A DNA stretch of 19,900 nt from Candidatus Bathyarchaeota archaeon (GTDB taxonomy: Archaea; Thermoproteota; Bathyarchaeia; TCS64): NCBI GenBank assembly GCA_016934355.1, contig JAFGTA010000017.1, positions 1 to 19,900 of the forward strand, written 5' to 3'. This document shows, piece after piece, positions 14,353 through 19,900 of this stretch. Numbering within the stretch: the first letter of the stretch is position 1; every line of letters begins with the position of its first letter. Below the pieces are notes generated by a model. It saw nothing but the letters and a program-made list of their open reading frames with translations, was not told the DNA's origin and ran no database searches. The translations under genes were made by a program, and so were the position numbers.

Positions 14353-14544
14353 GTGTTGCCTCAAGTATACAAGTGTAGTTTCTGCGGAGCGGAGATCGCC
14401 CCGGGCACCGGGATGAACTTCGTGAGGCGCGACGGCAGGGTGCTCAGGTTCTGCAGCGGCAAGTGCAGGAAGAGCACTCTTTTTCTGAAGCGTGATCCTC
14501 GTAAGTTCAAGTGGACCGAGGCCTGGAAGCTCAAGCAGAGATAA
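14353..14544 (+). CDS. rpl24e: 50S ribosomal protein L24e (eL24)
   Basis: The 63-residue zinc-finger protein of the large subunit has ligands Cys8, Cys11, Cys34 and Cys38 in YKCSFCG and [25 protein letters not shown] is family-typical, as is the tail [14 protein letters not shown]. The frame is open further upstream, through the S28e gene, but that part is a shadow. The start is GTG 14353 (TTG 14356 follows at once), with GGTAGGTG just upstream overlapping the S28e stop. It ends the operon before a T-rich terminator. Confidence 0.95.
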   Translation: MLPQVYKCSFCGAEIAPGTGMNFVRRDGRVLRFCSGKCRKSTLFLKRDPRKFKWTEAWKLKQR

Positions 14545-14553
14545 CCCTGCTCT

Positions 14554-14576
14554 TACTTTGTTGTCTTTATTTTTTT
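14554..14576 (+). terminator. T-rich terminator after L24e
   Basis: Starting about 10 bases after the L24e stop, the plus strand is rich in T, ending in an uninterrupted run of seven T at 14570-14576. This is the usual archaeal intrinsic terminator form, which needs no hairpin. Confidence 0.5.
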
Positions 14577-14616
14577 ACCCATTTGTAGTTGATTCATACG
14601 TGAATGTTAGTATGTT

Positions 14617-14640
14617 TTCATTATATTAATTATAAATTTA
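14617..14640 (+). promoter_or_regulatory. TATA-rich promoter of the small zinc-finger gene
   Basis: TTATATTAATTATAAATTTA is strongly TATA-like. Transcription would begin roughly 25 bases beyond, at about 14650-14665, downstream of the GTG at 14641. This makes GTG 14641 an unlikely start and favours ATG 14698. CATATATC at about 14658 is a further TATA-like stretch. Confidence 0.5.
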
Positions 14641-14697
14641 GTGGCAATTGTTAGTAAGGCATATATCGCTTGGAGTTTCAGTCATAAACGGGATATC

Positions 14698-14964
14698 ATG
14701 TCAATAAATATCCCGGACGATCTCAGAAAGTTTCTGGTTCTCACCGAACAAGGAGACATGATAGACCGGTTCAAGTGCCCCGTATGCAGTTTCAGGACAA
14801 GGCTCGGACCCGGAGCCTTGAGGATGCACCTCCTACTAAAATCGGATCCCAAGGTCGAGTCGCAGTACGACGCGGCTCATGGTGAGTACATGAAGACCTT
14901 GGACTTCAACATGGACATGGTCAGGGAGCTGGCAAGCATCCCGATGATGGAGCTCAGGGACTAG
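14698..14964 (+). CDS. Small single zinc-finger-like protein
   Basis: I do not recognise a named family. The 88-residue product has FKCPVCSFRTRLGPGALRMH (25-44), a Cys-x2-Cys followed 14 residues later by His, with the length and Phe/Leu pattern of a C2H2 finger. A second His lies much further on (Asp-Ala-Ala-His, about 62), so the site may be C2H or incomplete. The rest is acidic and helical. ATG 14698 is chosen over the in-frame GTG 14641 because the promoter lies between or over them and the extra 19 residues are AT-rich and featureless. It sits alone, with its own promoter and terminator, between L24e and NDK, which are neighbours in many archaea. A DNA- or RNA-binding regulator is a guess. 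Confidence 0.75.
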   Translation: MSINIPDDLRKFLVLTEQGDMIDRFKCPVCSFRTRLGPGALRMHLLLKSDPKVESQYDAAHGEYMKTLDFNMDMVRELASIPMMELRD

Positions 14965-14970
14965 CGCGGT

Positions 14971-14993
14971 GAGGAAAATCCCTCCCCTTTTTT
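14971..14993 (+). terminator. Short stem and T run after the zinc-finger gene
   Basis: GAGG (14971-14974) pairs with CCTC (14981-14984) around a six-base loop, followed by CCC and six T (14988-14993). The stem is only four base pairs, so the T run is probably the working part. Confidence 0.45.
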
Positions 14994-15010
14994 CTGGCCT
15001 CGACCGCATA

Positions 15011-15020
15011 GCCTTAAAGG
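15011..15020 (+). promoter_or_regulatory. TATA-like box for ndk
   Basis: GCCTTAAAGG lies about 22 bases before the ATG at 15037, which would give a leaderless message starting at 15037 or at the in-frame ATG 15043. The same CTTAAAGG core is found before the inositol-1-phosphate synthase gene on the other strand. Confidence 0.45.
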
Positions 15021-15036
15021 AGAGCCCGCGTAAACC

Positions 15037-15540
15037 ATGCCCATGTACCAGGAGACTCTAGTCATCCTCAAGCCGGACGCCCTGGAGCGCAGCCTCATAG
15101 GATCGGTGATCAAGTACTACGAGGACGCCGGGCTGAAGGTCGTGGACATGAAGCTCTACCATGAGGTAGCGCGGGGCAGACTCAGGGAGCACTACCCCGA
15201 CACCATGGCCCTCGGCATCGGCAAGAAGGCCCAGGCAGCCGTGCCGAGCATCACTGACCCGGAGTCCCACGGCATGAAGGTTCTGGGGAAGCTGAGGGGC
15301 TACTTCAGCCGCGGACCCGTGTTGGCGCTGAGGATCGGAGGCGAGGACGCCATCAAGGAGGTCAGGCGAGTCACAGGCTACACTGACCCGGCTACAGCCG
15401 AGAAGGGGACCATCAGGGGTGACCTCGGGGTGGACAGCATCGAGAGAAGCACAGCCGAGGGCAGGGCCGTCGAGAATCTGGTGCACGCCTCGGGGAACCC
15501 CGAGGAGGCGGAGGCCGAGCTCAGGCTCTGGCTGCCCTAG
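15037..15540 (+). CDS. ndk: Nucleoside diphosphate kinase
   Basis: The 167-residue enzyme transfers the gamma phosphate between nucleoside triphosphates and diphosphates through a phosphohistidine. ETLVILKPDALER (6-18) is the N-terminal signature. His150 in ENLVHASG (146-153) is the phosphate carrier. An insert of about 20-30 residues around 45-80 relative to bacterial enzymes is common in archaeal NDKs of this group. ATG 15037 is used; ATG 15043 would remove two residues. It converges with the inositol-1-phosphate synthase gene, and the two 3' ends overlap by four bases (CTAG). The infB gene that often follows is absent. Confidence 0.95.
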   Translation: MPMYQETLVILKPDALERSLIGSVIKYYEDAGLKVVDMKLYHEVARGRLREHYPDTMALGIGKKAQAAVPSITDPESHGMKVLGKLRGYFSRGPVLALRIGGEDAIKEVRRVTGYTDPATAEKGTIRGDLGVDSIERSTAEGRAVENLVHASGNPEEAEAELRLWLP

Positions 15541-16607
15541 CGCTCCACTTTTCCTTCGATGAAGTCTTCTACCCACTGGTGGGCCTGGTCGTCGGGCACC
15601 TGCTTGGGCGGGTGCTTGAAGCTGTAGCTGCTTATCCCCAGTAGGGGGCCGGATACGCCGCGGTCGAGGGCTATCTTCGTCGCCCTTATGGCGTCGATGA
15701 CGACGCCTGCGCTGTTGGGGCTGTCGTTAACCACGAGCTTGGCGTCCAGGGTGATGGGGAGGTTGCCGAAGCTGTGGCTGTTCACCCTGATGTAGCATAT
15801 CTTGTGGTCGCCTAGGAACGGCACGTAGTCGCTGGGCCCGATCCGTGTGGGCACCTCGTAGGGGATTAGGCTCTGCACGGCCTCAGTCTTGCTGACGCGC
15901 TTCGTCCTGAGCCTGTTCTCGACCGTCATGTTCTCGAAGTCGGTGTTGCCGCCGATGTTCAGCTGGTAGGTGCTGTCGAGGACGACGCCCCTGTCGTAGA
16001 ACAGCTTGGCCACGACCCGGTGCAGTATTGTGGCGCCTACCTGGCTCTTGATGTCGTCGCCTGCGACTGGCAGCCCGGCGTCTGTGAACTTTTTGGCCCA
16101 CTCCGGCCGTGACGCGATAAACTCGGGTATACAGTTCACGAAGGCGCAACCTGCGTCAAGCGCCGCCTGGGCGTACATCTCGGTGGCCTTGGCGCTGCCG
16201 ACGGGGATGTAGTTCACTAGGATTTCGGCGTCGGCCTCCTTGAGGGCTTCGGCGATGTCAACAGGCCTGGTAGCCTTGTCTGCGTGGAAGCTCTCGTACA
16301 TGTGGGGGGCAACGCCGTCCATGATGGGCGCAGGCAGCACGGTTACGCCCGTCCTTGGTACGTCTGCGAACTTGGCGCAGTTATTGGGCTGCGCCCAGAT
16401 GGCCTCGCTGAGGTCCCTGCCTATCTTGTGCTTGTTTACCTCGAAGGCCGCCACGAACTCCACGTCTCTGATGTGGTAGTCGCCGAAGTAGACGTGCATG
16501 ACGCCTGGGATTGTCTCGTCCCGCTCGGCGTCCTTGTAGTACTCGACCCCCTGGATTAAGGCGGACGCGCAGTTTCCTACGCCCGCGATGGCTACCTTGA
16601 TGCCCAA
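15537..16607 (-). CDS. ino1: Myo-inositol-1-phosphate synthase
   Basis: The 356-residue enzyme converts glucose 6-phosphate to inositol 1-phosphate with internal NAD redox chemistry, supplying inositol headgroups for archaeal lipids or inositol-based solutes. VAIAGVGNCASALIQG (5-20) is the NAD-binding Rossmann turn. NYIPVGS (about 133-139), GDDIKSQVGAT (about 185-195), YQLNIGGNTDFENM and the lysine-rich SFGNLPITLDAKL stretch are family marks. Length fits the short prokaryotic type. The start is TTG 16607, with GAGGGAAGG just upstream, and a TATA-like box at 16648-16653. Upstream on the same strand lies a truncated DCD-domain copy, suggesting a former operon with that gene. Confidence 0.94.
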   Translation of the reverse strand: MGIKVAIAGVGNCASALIQGVEYYKDAERDETIPGVMHVYFGDYHIRDVEFVAAFEVNKHKIGRDLSEAIWAQPNNCAKFADVPRTGVTVLPAPIMDGVAPHMYESFHADKATRPVDIAEALKEADAEILVNYIPVGSAKATEMYAQAALDAGCAFVNCIPEFIASRPEWAKKFTDAGLPVAGDDIKSQVGATILHRVVAKLFYDRGVVLDSTYQLNIGGNTDFENMTVENRLRTKRVSKTEAVQSLIPYEVPTRIGPSDYVPFLGDHKICYIRVNSHSFGNLPITLDAKLVVNDSPNSAGVVIDAIRATKIALDRGVSGPLLGISSYSFKHPPKQVPDDQAHQWVEDFIEGKVER

Positions 16608-16647
16608 AGCCTTCCCTCTGAATCGAAGAGTATCCCGGCGGACGCCC

Positions 16648-16653
16648 TTTAAG
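16648..16653 (-). promoter_or_regulatory. TATA-like box for ino1
   Basis: On the minus strand GTCTTAAAGG stands about 42-50 bases before the TTG start of ino1. It lies between the end of the DCD fragment and the ino1 start, so ino1 can be transcribed without the genes further upstream. Confidence 0.4.
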
Positions 16654-16666
16654 ACTTTCCGCCTTT

Positions 16667-16905
16667 AGCCAGCTCGCCACCGCCCTGCCCATGGCTTCGT
16701 GGAGCGTTTTGTAGACGCGTACGGTCTTGGTGGGCGTCAGCCTGCGCTTGAGCTCCTTGGAGAGGAAAGGCAGCACGGTGTGGGCCTTCTCCAGTGTCTG
16801 GAGCCTTGTCCACGTGACCTCGACCTGCGCCGGGTAGGCTCGTCCTGAGCCGAGGAAGGCGTAGGGGTCCAGGTGTATCTTGGGCTTGGAGGCTGCATGG
16901 AAGGG
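16667..16905 (-). pseudogene. Truncated second copy of the DCD-domain gene (3' 239 bases)
   Basis: This stretch aligns without gaps to 17742-17980 on the same strand, with about 20 mismatches in 239 bases by eye. It encodes the equivalent of residues 53-132 of the intact gene at 17738-18136: PFHAASKPKIHLDPYAFLGS, then RAYPAQVEVTW, and to the C-terminal VASWL. About 8 of 80 residues differ. The reading frame is still open, but the first 52 codons, including LFG and LFL, are missing, there is no proper start, and the original stop is lost because the similarity ends at the last codon. The bases upstream are unrelated. It lies 59 bases before ino1, so it looks like the displaced 3' end of a gene that once preceded ino1. 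Confidence 0.85.
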
Positions 16906-17102
16906 GTGCGTACACGAGTACTTTGATAGATTGTGAGATACATAGAGAAACTCGGTAGGTCTGTTATCGACCCTGGTTCCGCTGAACTGATAAAGAAATT
17001 ACTGAATCTTCACTGAGGAGGCAGTTGACGGCTACTAGATACGAGAGTGACAGCGGACCCATGTCATCAGCTTAGAGCCGAAGTGTAGAGGAAGGTGAAG
17101 CC

Positions 17103-17600
17103 GTGAGTCAAATAACCATAAGCAGTGAACTCGGTCAATACCTGCCCGAAGCCCAGATCAGACCAGGGTATATTTTGGATGACTCACCTTGTCCTGTCTG
17201 CGGTCAGGTATGCCCGAATGATGCGTATTGCATCAACTGCGGGTATCTCTACGATCCTTTGCTGAAAAAATACTTGAAGCGCGAGCAGACTAAGGGAAAA
17301 AGAGCAAAACAAAGCAAATTAATGGAAAACAGAAACCCCGATGGGTCTTACAAGTATCTGCCAAGCGGCGTATCTATCAAACAACACGCGATTAGGGTGA
17401 AGCTGGATGAAGAGTATAAGCGCCAGAATGGTAAAGCTGCTAAGATAGGTGATGTTGTGCGTAAGAAAAACCTTGATGGGTTCTATAATAAGAGTTCAGT
17501 TTGGTACATATTTACACCAGAAGGCTGGAATAAATCGCCCTCCAAGAAAAGAAAACCCGCCAAGACTCAGATAAAACGTGTATGCCAAATACGCGCGTAG
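17103..17600 (+). CDS. Zinc-ribbon protein of unknown function, AT-richer than its surroundings
   Basis: I do not recognise a family. The 165-residue product has CPVCGQVCPNDAYCINCGY (30-48), a zinc ribbon with Cys-x2-Cys and Cys-x2-Cys knuckles plus an extra Cys37. A long, strongly basic C-terminal part (from about 55; KRKPAKTQIKR near the end) suggests nucleic-acid binding. The start is GTG 17103 with GGAAGGTGA upstream. Codons are visibly richer in A and T than in neighbouring genes, it is the only rightward gene between 15541 and 19288, and it lies exactly between the two direct-repeat copies of the DCD gene end. This context suggests it arrived by insertion. No integrase or transposase is visible beside it. 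Confidence 0.75.
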   Translation: MSQITISSELGQYLPEAQIRPGYILDDSPCPVCGQVCPNDAYCINCGYLYDPLLKKYLKREQTKGKRAKQSKLMENRNPDGSYKYLPSGVSIKQHAIRVKLDEEYKRQNGKAAKIGDVVRKKNLDGFYNKSSVWYIFTPEGWNKSPSKKRKPAKTQIKRVCQIRA

Positions 17601-17618
17601 GTCAAAATAGAGTTTGAC
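17601..17618 (+). terminator. Hairpin immediately after the zinc-ribbon gene
   Basis: GTCAAA (17601-17606) and TTTGAC (17613-17618) form a perfect six-base-pair stem with a six-base loop, starting at the base after the stop codon. No T run follows directly, so it may be a 3'-end processing or stability element rather than a terminator. Confidence 0.3.
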
Positions 17619-17737
17619 GAGCGCACGCATAAAATCATCCTTCTTAGCCCCCTCAAAGCGCGCGTTTTACCCATCCTGATAAACTGAGTTAAAAATGTAA
17701 TAAATTGGCTCGAATACTTGACTGCCGAGACTTCTTT

Positions 17738-18136
17738 TTAGAGCCAGCTCGCCACAGCCTTGCCCATGGCGTCGTGGAGCGCCTTGTAGACGCGTACGGT
17801 CTCGGTGGGAGTCAGCCTGCACTTGAGCTCCTTGGAGAGGAAAGGCAGGACGGTGTGGGCCTTCTCAAGGGTCTGGAGCCTGGTCCACGTGACCTCCACC
17901 TGCGCCGGGTAGCTTCTGCCTGAGCCGAGGAAGGCGTAGGGGTCCAGGTGTATCCTGGGCTTGGAGGCGGCCTGGAAGGGTCCGAGGAGGCACCCTGTGT
18001 CCAGGTTGTAGAGGAACAGCGGCGTCCCGGGCTTTATCTTCCTGACCTTGTCCCAGTGCCTCTGGGAGTTGCCGAACAGCCTCTTACGTAGGCACTCGTC
18101 CTGCGTCTCGGCGTTGCAGAAGAAGAGGTAACTCAC
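17738..18136 (-). CDS. DCD (Development and Cell Death)-domain protein
   Basis: Almost the whole 132-residue protein matches the DCD domain known from plant stress and cell-death proteins such as NRP. YLFFCNAETQDECLRKRLFG (3-22) fits the first strand and the [L]FG motif, VRKIKPGTPLFLYN (31-44) contains the hallmark LFL, LLGPFQAASKPRIHLDPYAF (50-69) the next conserved block, and YPAQVEV (76-82) the PAQV motif. A helical tail follows. The fold is PUA/EVE-like, so a ligand- or RNA-binding role is possible, but function is unknown. The start is GTG 18136 with a strong GGAGGGG upstream. It lies 43 bases after the toroid gene on the same strand, probably one operon. A truncated second copy of its 3' part lies at 16667-16905. 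The domain assignment is from motif recall and fairly confident. Confidence 0.8.
   Translation of the reverse strand: MSYLFFCNAETQDECLRKRLFGNSQRHWDKVRKIKPGTPLFLYNLDTGCLLGPFQAASKPRIHLDPYAFLGSGRSYPAQVEVTWTRLQTLEKAHTVLPFLSKELKCRLTPTETVRVYKALHDAMGKAVASWL
17742..17980. repeat. Direct repeat copy 2 (partner of 16667-16905)
   Basis: This copy forms the 3' 239 bases of the intact DCD-domain gene. The offset to copy 1 is a constant 1075 bases with no gaps, and both ends of the similarity are abrupt. The 836 bases between the copies hold the zinc-ribbon gene and otherwise no recognisable feature. CGAGTACTT (16914-16922) inside copy 1's border and CGAATACTT (17710-17718) before copy 2 are a further short near-match, possibly chance. 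Confidence 0.85.
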
Positions 18137-18179
18137 GGCTCCCCTCCTCTTAGTTTCAGGTCCGTATGAAAGAAAAGCG

Positions 18180-19166
18180 TTACTGATCCAGCCATCTCAG
18201 CGCCCTTTCGTTGATCTGCGCCACCCTGAACGTGATCCATGGACATGCCTCCTTCTTCTGCCCGAAGCTCCAGCCCTTCCAAGCCTTGAAGACGGACTCA
18301 GGTGTGAACGAGCCGTCTCCCAGTTGCTTGCCGTTGACTGTCTCCATCATCTCGGCGAATCGGGGGTCGCCTAAAGCAGCAGGGTAATGGCTGAGGACAT
18401 CGGTGACGTGGAGTATGTCGTACCAGATGTGGGGGTACTTGAGCTTCACGAACGTGGTGCCTATGCCGAACATCATTATCTTTCTGCCGCTCCGGTTCTC
18501 CCAGTGGGACAGCTGCGCCTCCACCCCGGCGGCGCACTCGTCCGACTCCGTGTGCCGTCCGTCTGCGGCGAGGGCTTTCAGGGCGACGAGGTTCGCGTAC
18601 GGGCAGAAGTCGTCCTTCCTCCCGGGGCCCCTGAACTTGAGCGACGAGCCGCACCTCCACCCGTTCTCGTAGACGATGGACAGAAGGTGGTCCACAGCCT
18701 TATCGAAGCCTTGATCTCTATAGCCGAACCTTGACAGCATGTAGATGAGGACAGGGTTGTCGCAGTTCATCCAGTCCATGTGCGGGGCGCCGTACCCGCC
18801 CCACCTCTCGGGGACCTCCAGCGACGTCAGGTACGGCCCCTCCTCAGACTGGCTGCCTGTCACACGGTCGATGATCGCGTCTACGCCTTCGTCGTTTTTA
18901 GTGAAACCCATGTCGGCAAGGAGCTCCATCTTGTGGAGCAGGTGCCCAGCGTCGTTGTGTCGCTTCAAAGCCTCTCCAGGCCAGTCAGCACATTCCCTGA
19001 TCATCCCCGTGAGGCGGCTGTCATCCACCATCATCTGCTTGACGGATTGGAGGTTAGAATCTGTCTCTCCGAGGAGGTGTTTCCCCGCGTTGTACTTCAC
19101 CCATGGCTCGTTGCGGTCGGCGAGGTAGGGTAGCGGGTCAAAGCGTAGCCCGGGAAGGCTTCCCAT
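18180..19166 (-). CDS. Alpha/alpha-toroid protein of the squalene-cyclase/prenyltransferase fold
   Basis: The 328-residue protein begins FDPLPYLADRNEPWVKYNAG, the entry seen in a group of prokaryotic terpenoid-cyclase-like toroid proteins (sometimes mislabelled NifH-like), where D-P-x-x-[WY]-L is followed by a helix with [VP]-x-[VY]. WGGYGAPHMDWMNCDNPVL (122-140) and GWRCGSSLKFRGPGRKDDFC (169-188) are the repeated helix-turn blocks with Trp, Gly and Asp, and the C-terminal part repeats the pattern (WKGWSFGQKKEACPW). It has no DxDD motif of true squalene cyclases, so cyclase activity should not be assumed. The start is ATG 19166, about 28 bases after a TATA-like box. It is co-directional with the DCD gene and divergent from the dehydrogenase at 19289. 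Confidence 0.75.
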   Translation of the reverse strand: MGSLPGLRFDPLPYLADRNEPWVKYNAGKHLLGETDSNLQSVKQMMVDDSRLTGMIRECADWPGEALKRHNDAGHLLHKMELLADMGFTKNDEGVDAIIDRVTGSQSEEGPYLTSLEVPERWGGYGAPHMDWMNCDNPVLIYMLSRFGYRDQGFDKAVDHLLSIVYENGWRCGSSLKFRGPGRKDDFCPYANLVALKALAADGRHTESDECAAGVEAQLSHWENRSGRKIMMFGIGTTFVKLKYPHIWYDILHVTDVLSHYPAALGDPRFAEMMETVNGKQLGDGSFTPESVFKAWKGWSFGQKKEACPWITFRVAQINERALRWLDQ

Positions 19167-19188
19167 AGGGGCGATCTGGTTAACTTGG

Positions 19189-19198
19189 GTATTAAGTA
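19189..19198 (-). promoter_or_regulatory. TATA-like box for the toroid gene
   Basis: On the minus strand ACTTAATACC lies about 28 bases before the ATG at 19166, the spacing expected for a leaderless message; no Shine-Dalgarno is seen before this ATG. Confidence 0.45.
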
Positions 19199-19251
19199 AC
19201 CCGGGGGAACCGGGGGATGAGGGGCGCCTGAAACTGGGCCCAGGAGCTCGG

Positions 19252-19261
19252 GTATAAAAAA
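19252..19261 (+). promoter_or_regulatory. Strong TATA box for the hydroxyacid dehydrogenase
   Basis: GTATAAAAAA is a near-ideal archaeal TATA box. Its centre is about 32 bases before the TTG start at 19289, predicting a leader of only a few bases. The 122-base gap 19167-19288 thus carries divergent promoters for the toroid and dehydrogenase genes. Confidence 0.6.
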
Positions 19262-19288
19262 CATGGTTCCCAAGCTATAGTGATACAC

Positions 19289-19900
19289 TTGAAGGTCCTT
19301 GTAGTGAACCCCGGGCTCGCAGACAGAATCAGCGCACGCCTCCCACGCGACGTAGAGGTGCTGAAGCCGTTGAAGGGAACCGACGACGAGCTTACAGAGC
19401 TAGCAATAGACGCTGAGGTCATCGTAGCGACACGGCTGAGCCCCGAGGTGGCGCGGGCAGCCCCCGGGCTCAGGCTGCTCCAGAAGACGGGAGCGGGCGT
19501 CGACGACATGCCCTTCGACGCCCTCCGAGAAGAGACGTGGGTGGCTAACACTTCTGGCTCAAACCCCGGGCCCCTCGCCGAGGGCGCCGTCGCCCTCGTG
19601 TTCGCGCTGGCGAAGAGGGTGATACAGCGCCATGAAGGCTTCATGGATGGGCGGAACAGGGAGAGAGGCGTCGAGCTCAGGGGGAAGCGGGCCGGCGTCG
19701 TGGGGTTCGGCAGCATCGGGAGGGAGGTGGGGAGGATGCTCCAGTGCATCGGCATGGAGGTGCTCGCGGTGAAGCGTCGCAGGGACGACGAGTTGAAGGA
19801 GTCTATGGGGCTAGAGTATCTAGGCACCTCTGAAGACCTGGGGCACGTCATGTCGATGTCGGACTTCGTGGTAGTCACGGCGCCGCTGACTCCGGACACC
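19289..19900 (+). CDS. D-isomer-specific 2-hydroxyacid dehydrogenase (phosphoglycerate-dehydrogenase-like), partial
   Basis: From TTG 19289 the frame stays open to the window edge (204 codons). It begins MKVLVVNPGLADRISARL, the N-terminal substrate/catalytic domain, and continues with LLQKTGAGVDDMP (the conserved K-x-G-x-G-x-D-[NDH] turn) and ANTSGSNPGPLAEGAVAL. The NAD-binding domain follows with AGVVGFGSIGREVGRML, where GFGSIG is the Rossmann glycine motif, and DFVVVTAPLTPDT, where the family usually has x-x-H-x-P-x-T-x-x-T. The C-terminal part with the catalytic Glu and His is outside the window. Substrate (3-phosphoglycerate, glyoxylate or other) cannot be told. The strong TATA box just upstream supports this start. 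Confidence 0.88.
   Translation, partial: MKVLVVNPGLADRISARLPRDVEVLKPLKGTDDELTELAIDAEVIVATRLSPEVARAAPGLRLLQKTGAGVDDMPFDALREETWVANTSGSNPGPLAEGAVALVFALAKRVIQRHEGFMDGRNRERGVELRGKRAGVVGFGSIGREVGRMLQCIGMEVLAVKRRRDDELKESMGLEYLGTSEDLGHVMSMSDFVVVTAPLTPDT

Noticed and set aside
16381..16776. 131-codon leftward frame running from the DCD fragment into ino1
   Set aside because: Its first part is the DCD remnant and the rest is an out-of-frame reading of ino1, so it is not a fusion gene.
19192..19899. 235-codon leftward open frame opposite the hydroxyacid dehydrogenase
   Set aside because: Its product is Ser/Arg-rich with no family motif, whereas the opposite strand encodes clear dehydrogenase motifs (GFGSIG) behind a strong TATA box.
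1..19900. tRNA genes, CRISPR arrays and transposase genes
   Set aside because: I looked for T-arm consensus, regularly spaced short repeats and transposase or integrase motifs in all gaps and frames and found none that could be supported.

Overview
The window is archaeal chromosome. It carries proteins found only in archaea and eukaryotes (Orc1/Cdc6, RNA polymerase subunit N, ribosomal proteins L7Ae, S28e and L24e) together with an archaeal isoprenoid block. TATA-like boxes stand about 25-40 bases before several starts, ribosome binding sites of the GGTGA/GGAGG kind precede many others, and TTG and GTG starts are common. Gene order (rpoN-rps2-Memo-mevalonate kinase; L7Ae-S28e-L24e-NDK) fits the TACK/Thermoproteota side. 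A Bathyarchaeia- or Nitrososphaeria-like lineage is my guess and is not proven by the sequence.

Layout. Positions 1-151 hold the start of a leftward gene. Then come a predicted archaeal methyltransferase (399-1253) and an AIR-synthase/HypE-like protein (1297-2322). A replication pair follows: Orc1/Cdc6 (2415-3587) overlapping a small winged-helix protein (3574-3861). At 3953-4690 is a membrane-anchored protein with an apparent caspase-fold His/Cys pair. From 4810 to 13528 runs a long rightward block: rpoN, rps2, Memo-family protein, mevalonate kinase, a coiled-coil surface protein with a duplicated domain, isopentenyl phosphate kinase, type 2 IPP isomerase, geranylgeranyl diphosphate synthase and glutamyl-tRNA synthetase. 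Next are L7Ae, S28e and L24e (13742-14544), a small zinc-finger protein (14698-14964) and NDK (15037-15540).

The right end is more accessory in character. It holds, leftward, inositol-1-phosphate synthase (15537-16607), a truncated copy of a DCD-domain gene (16667-16905), the intact DCD-domain gene (17738-18136) and an alpha/alpha-toroid (squalene-cyclase-like) protein (18180-19166). An AT-richer zinc-ribbon gene (17103-17600, rightward) lies between the two DCD copies. A divergent 2-hydroxyacid dehydrogenase (19289 onward) runs off the right edge.

How the genes work together: mevalonate kinase, IPK, Fni and GGPP synthase supply the C20 chain for archaeal ether lipids, and inositol-1-phosphate synthase supplies an inositol lipid headgroup or solute. 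Orc1/Cdc6, rpoN, S2, L7Ae, S28e, L24e, GluRS and NDK are core information-processing functions. The most unusual items are the 239-base direct repeat made of 3' ends of a DCD-domain gene around a foreign-looking gene, the caspase-fold membrane protein, the strong hairpin at the head of the rpoN-rps2 transcript, and the duplicated-domain surface protein inside the isoprenoid block.
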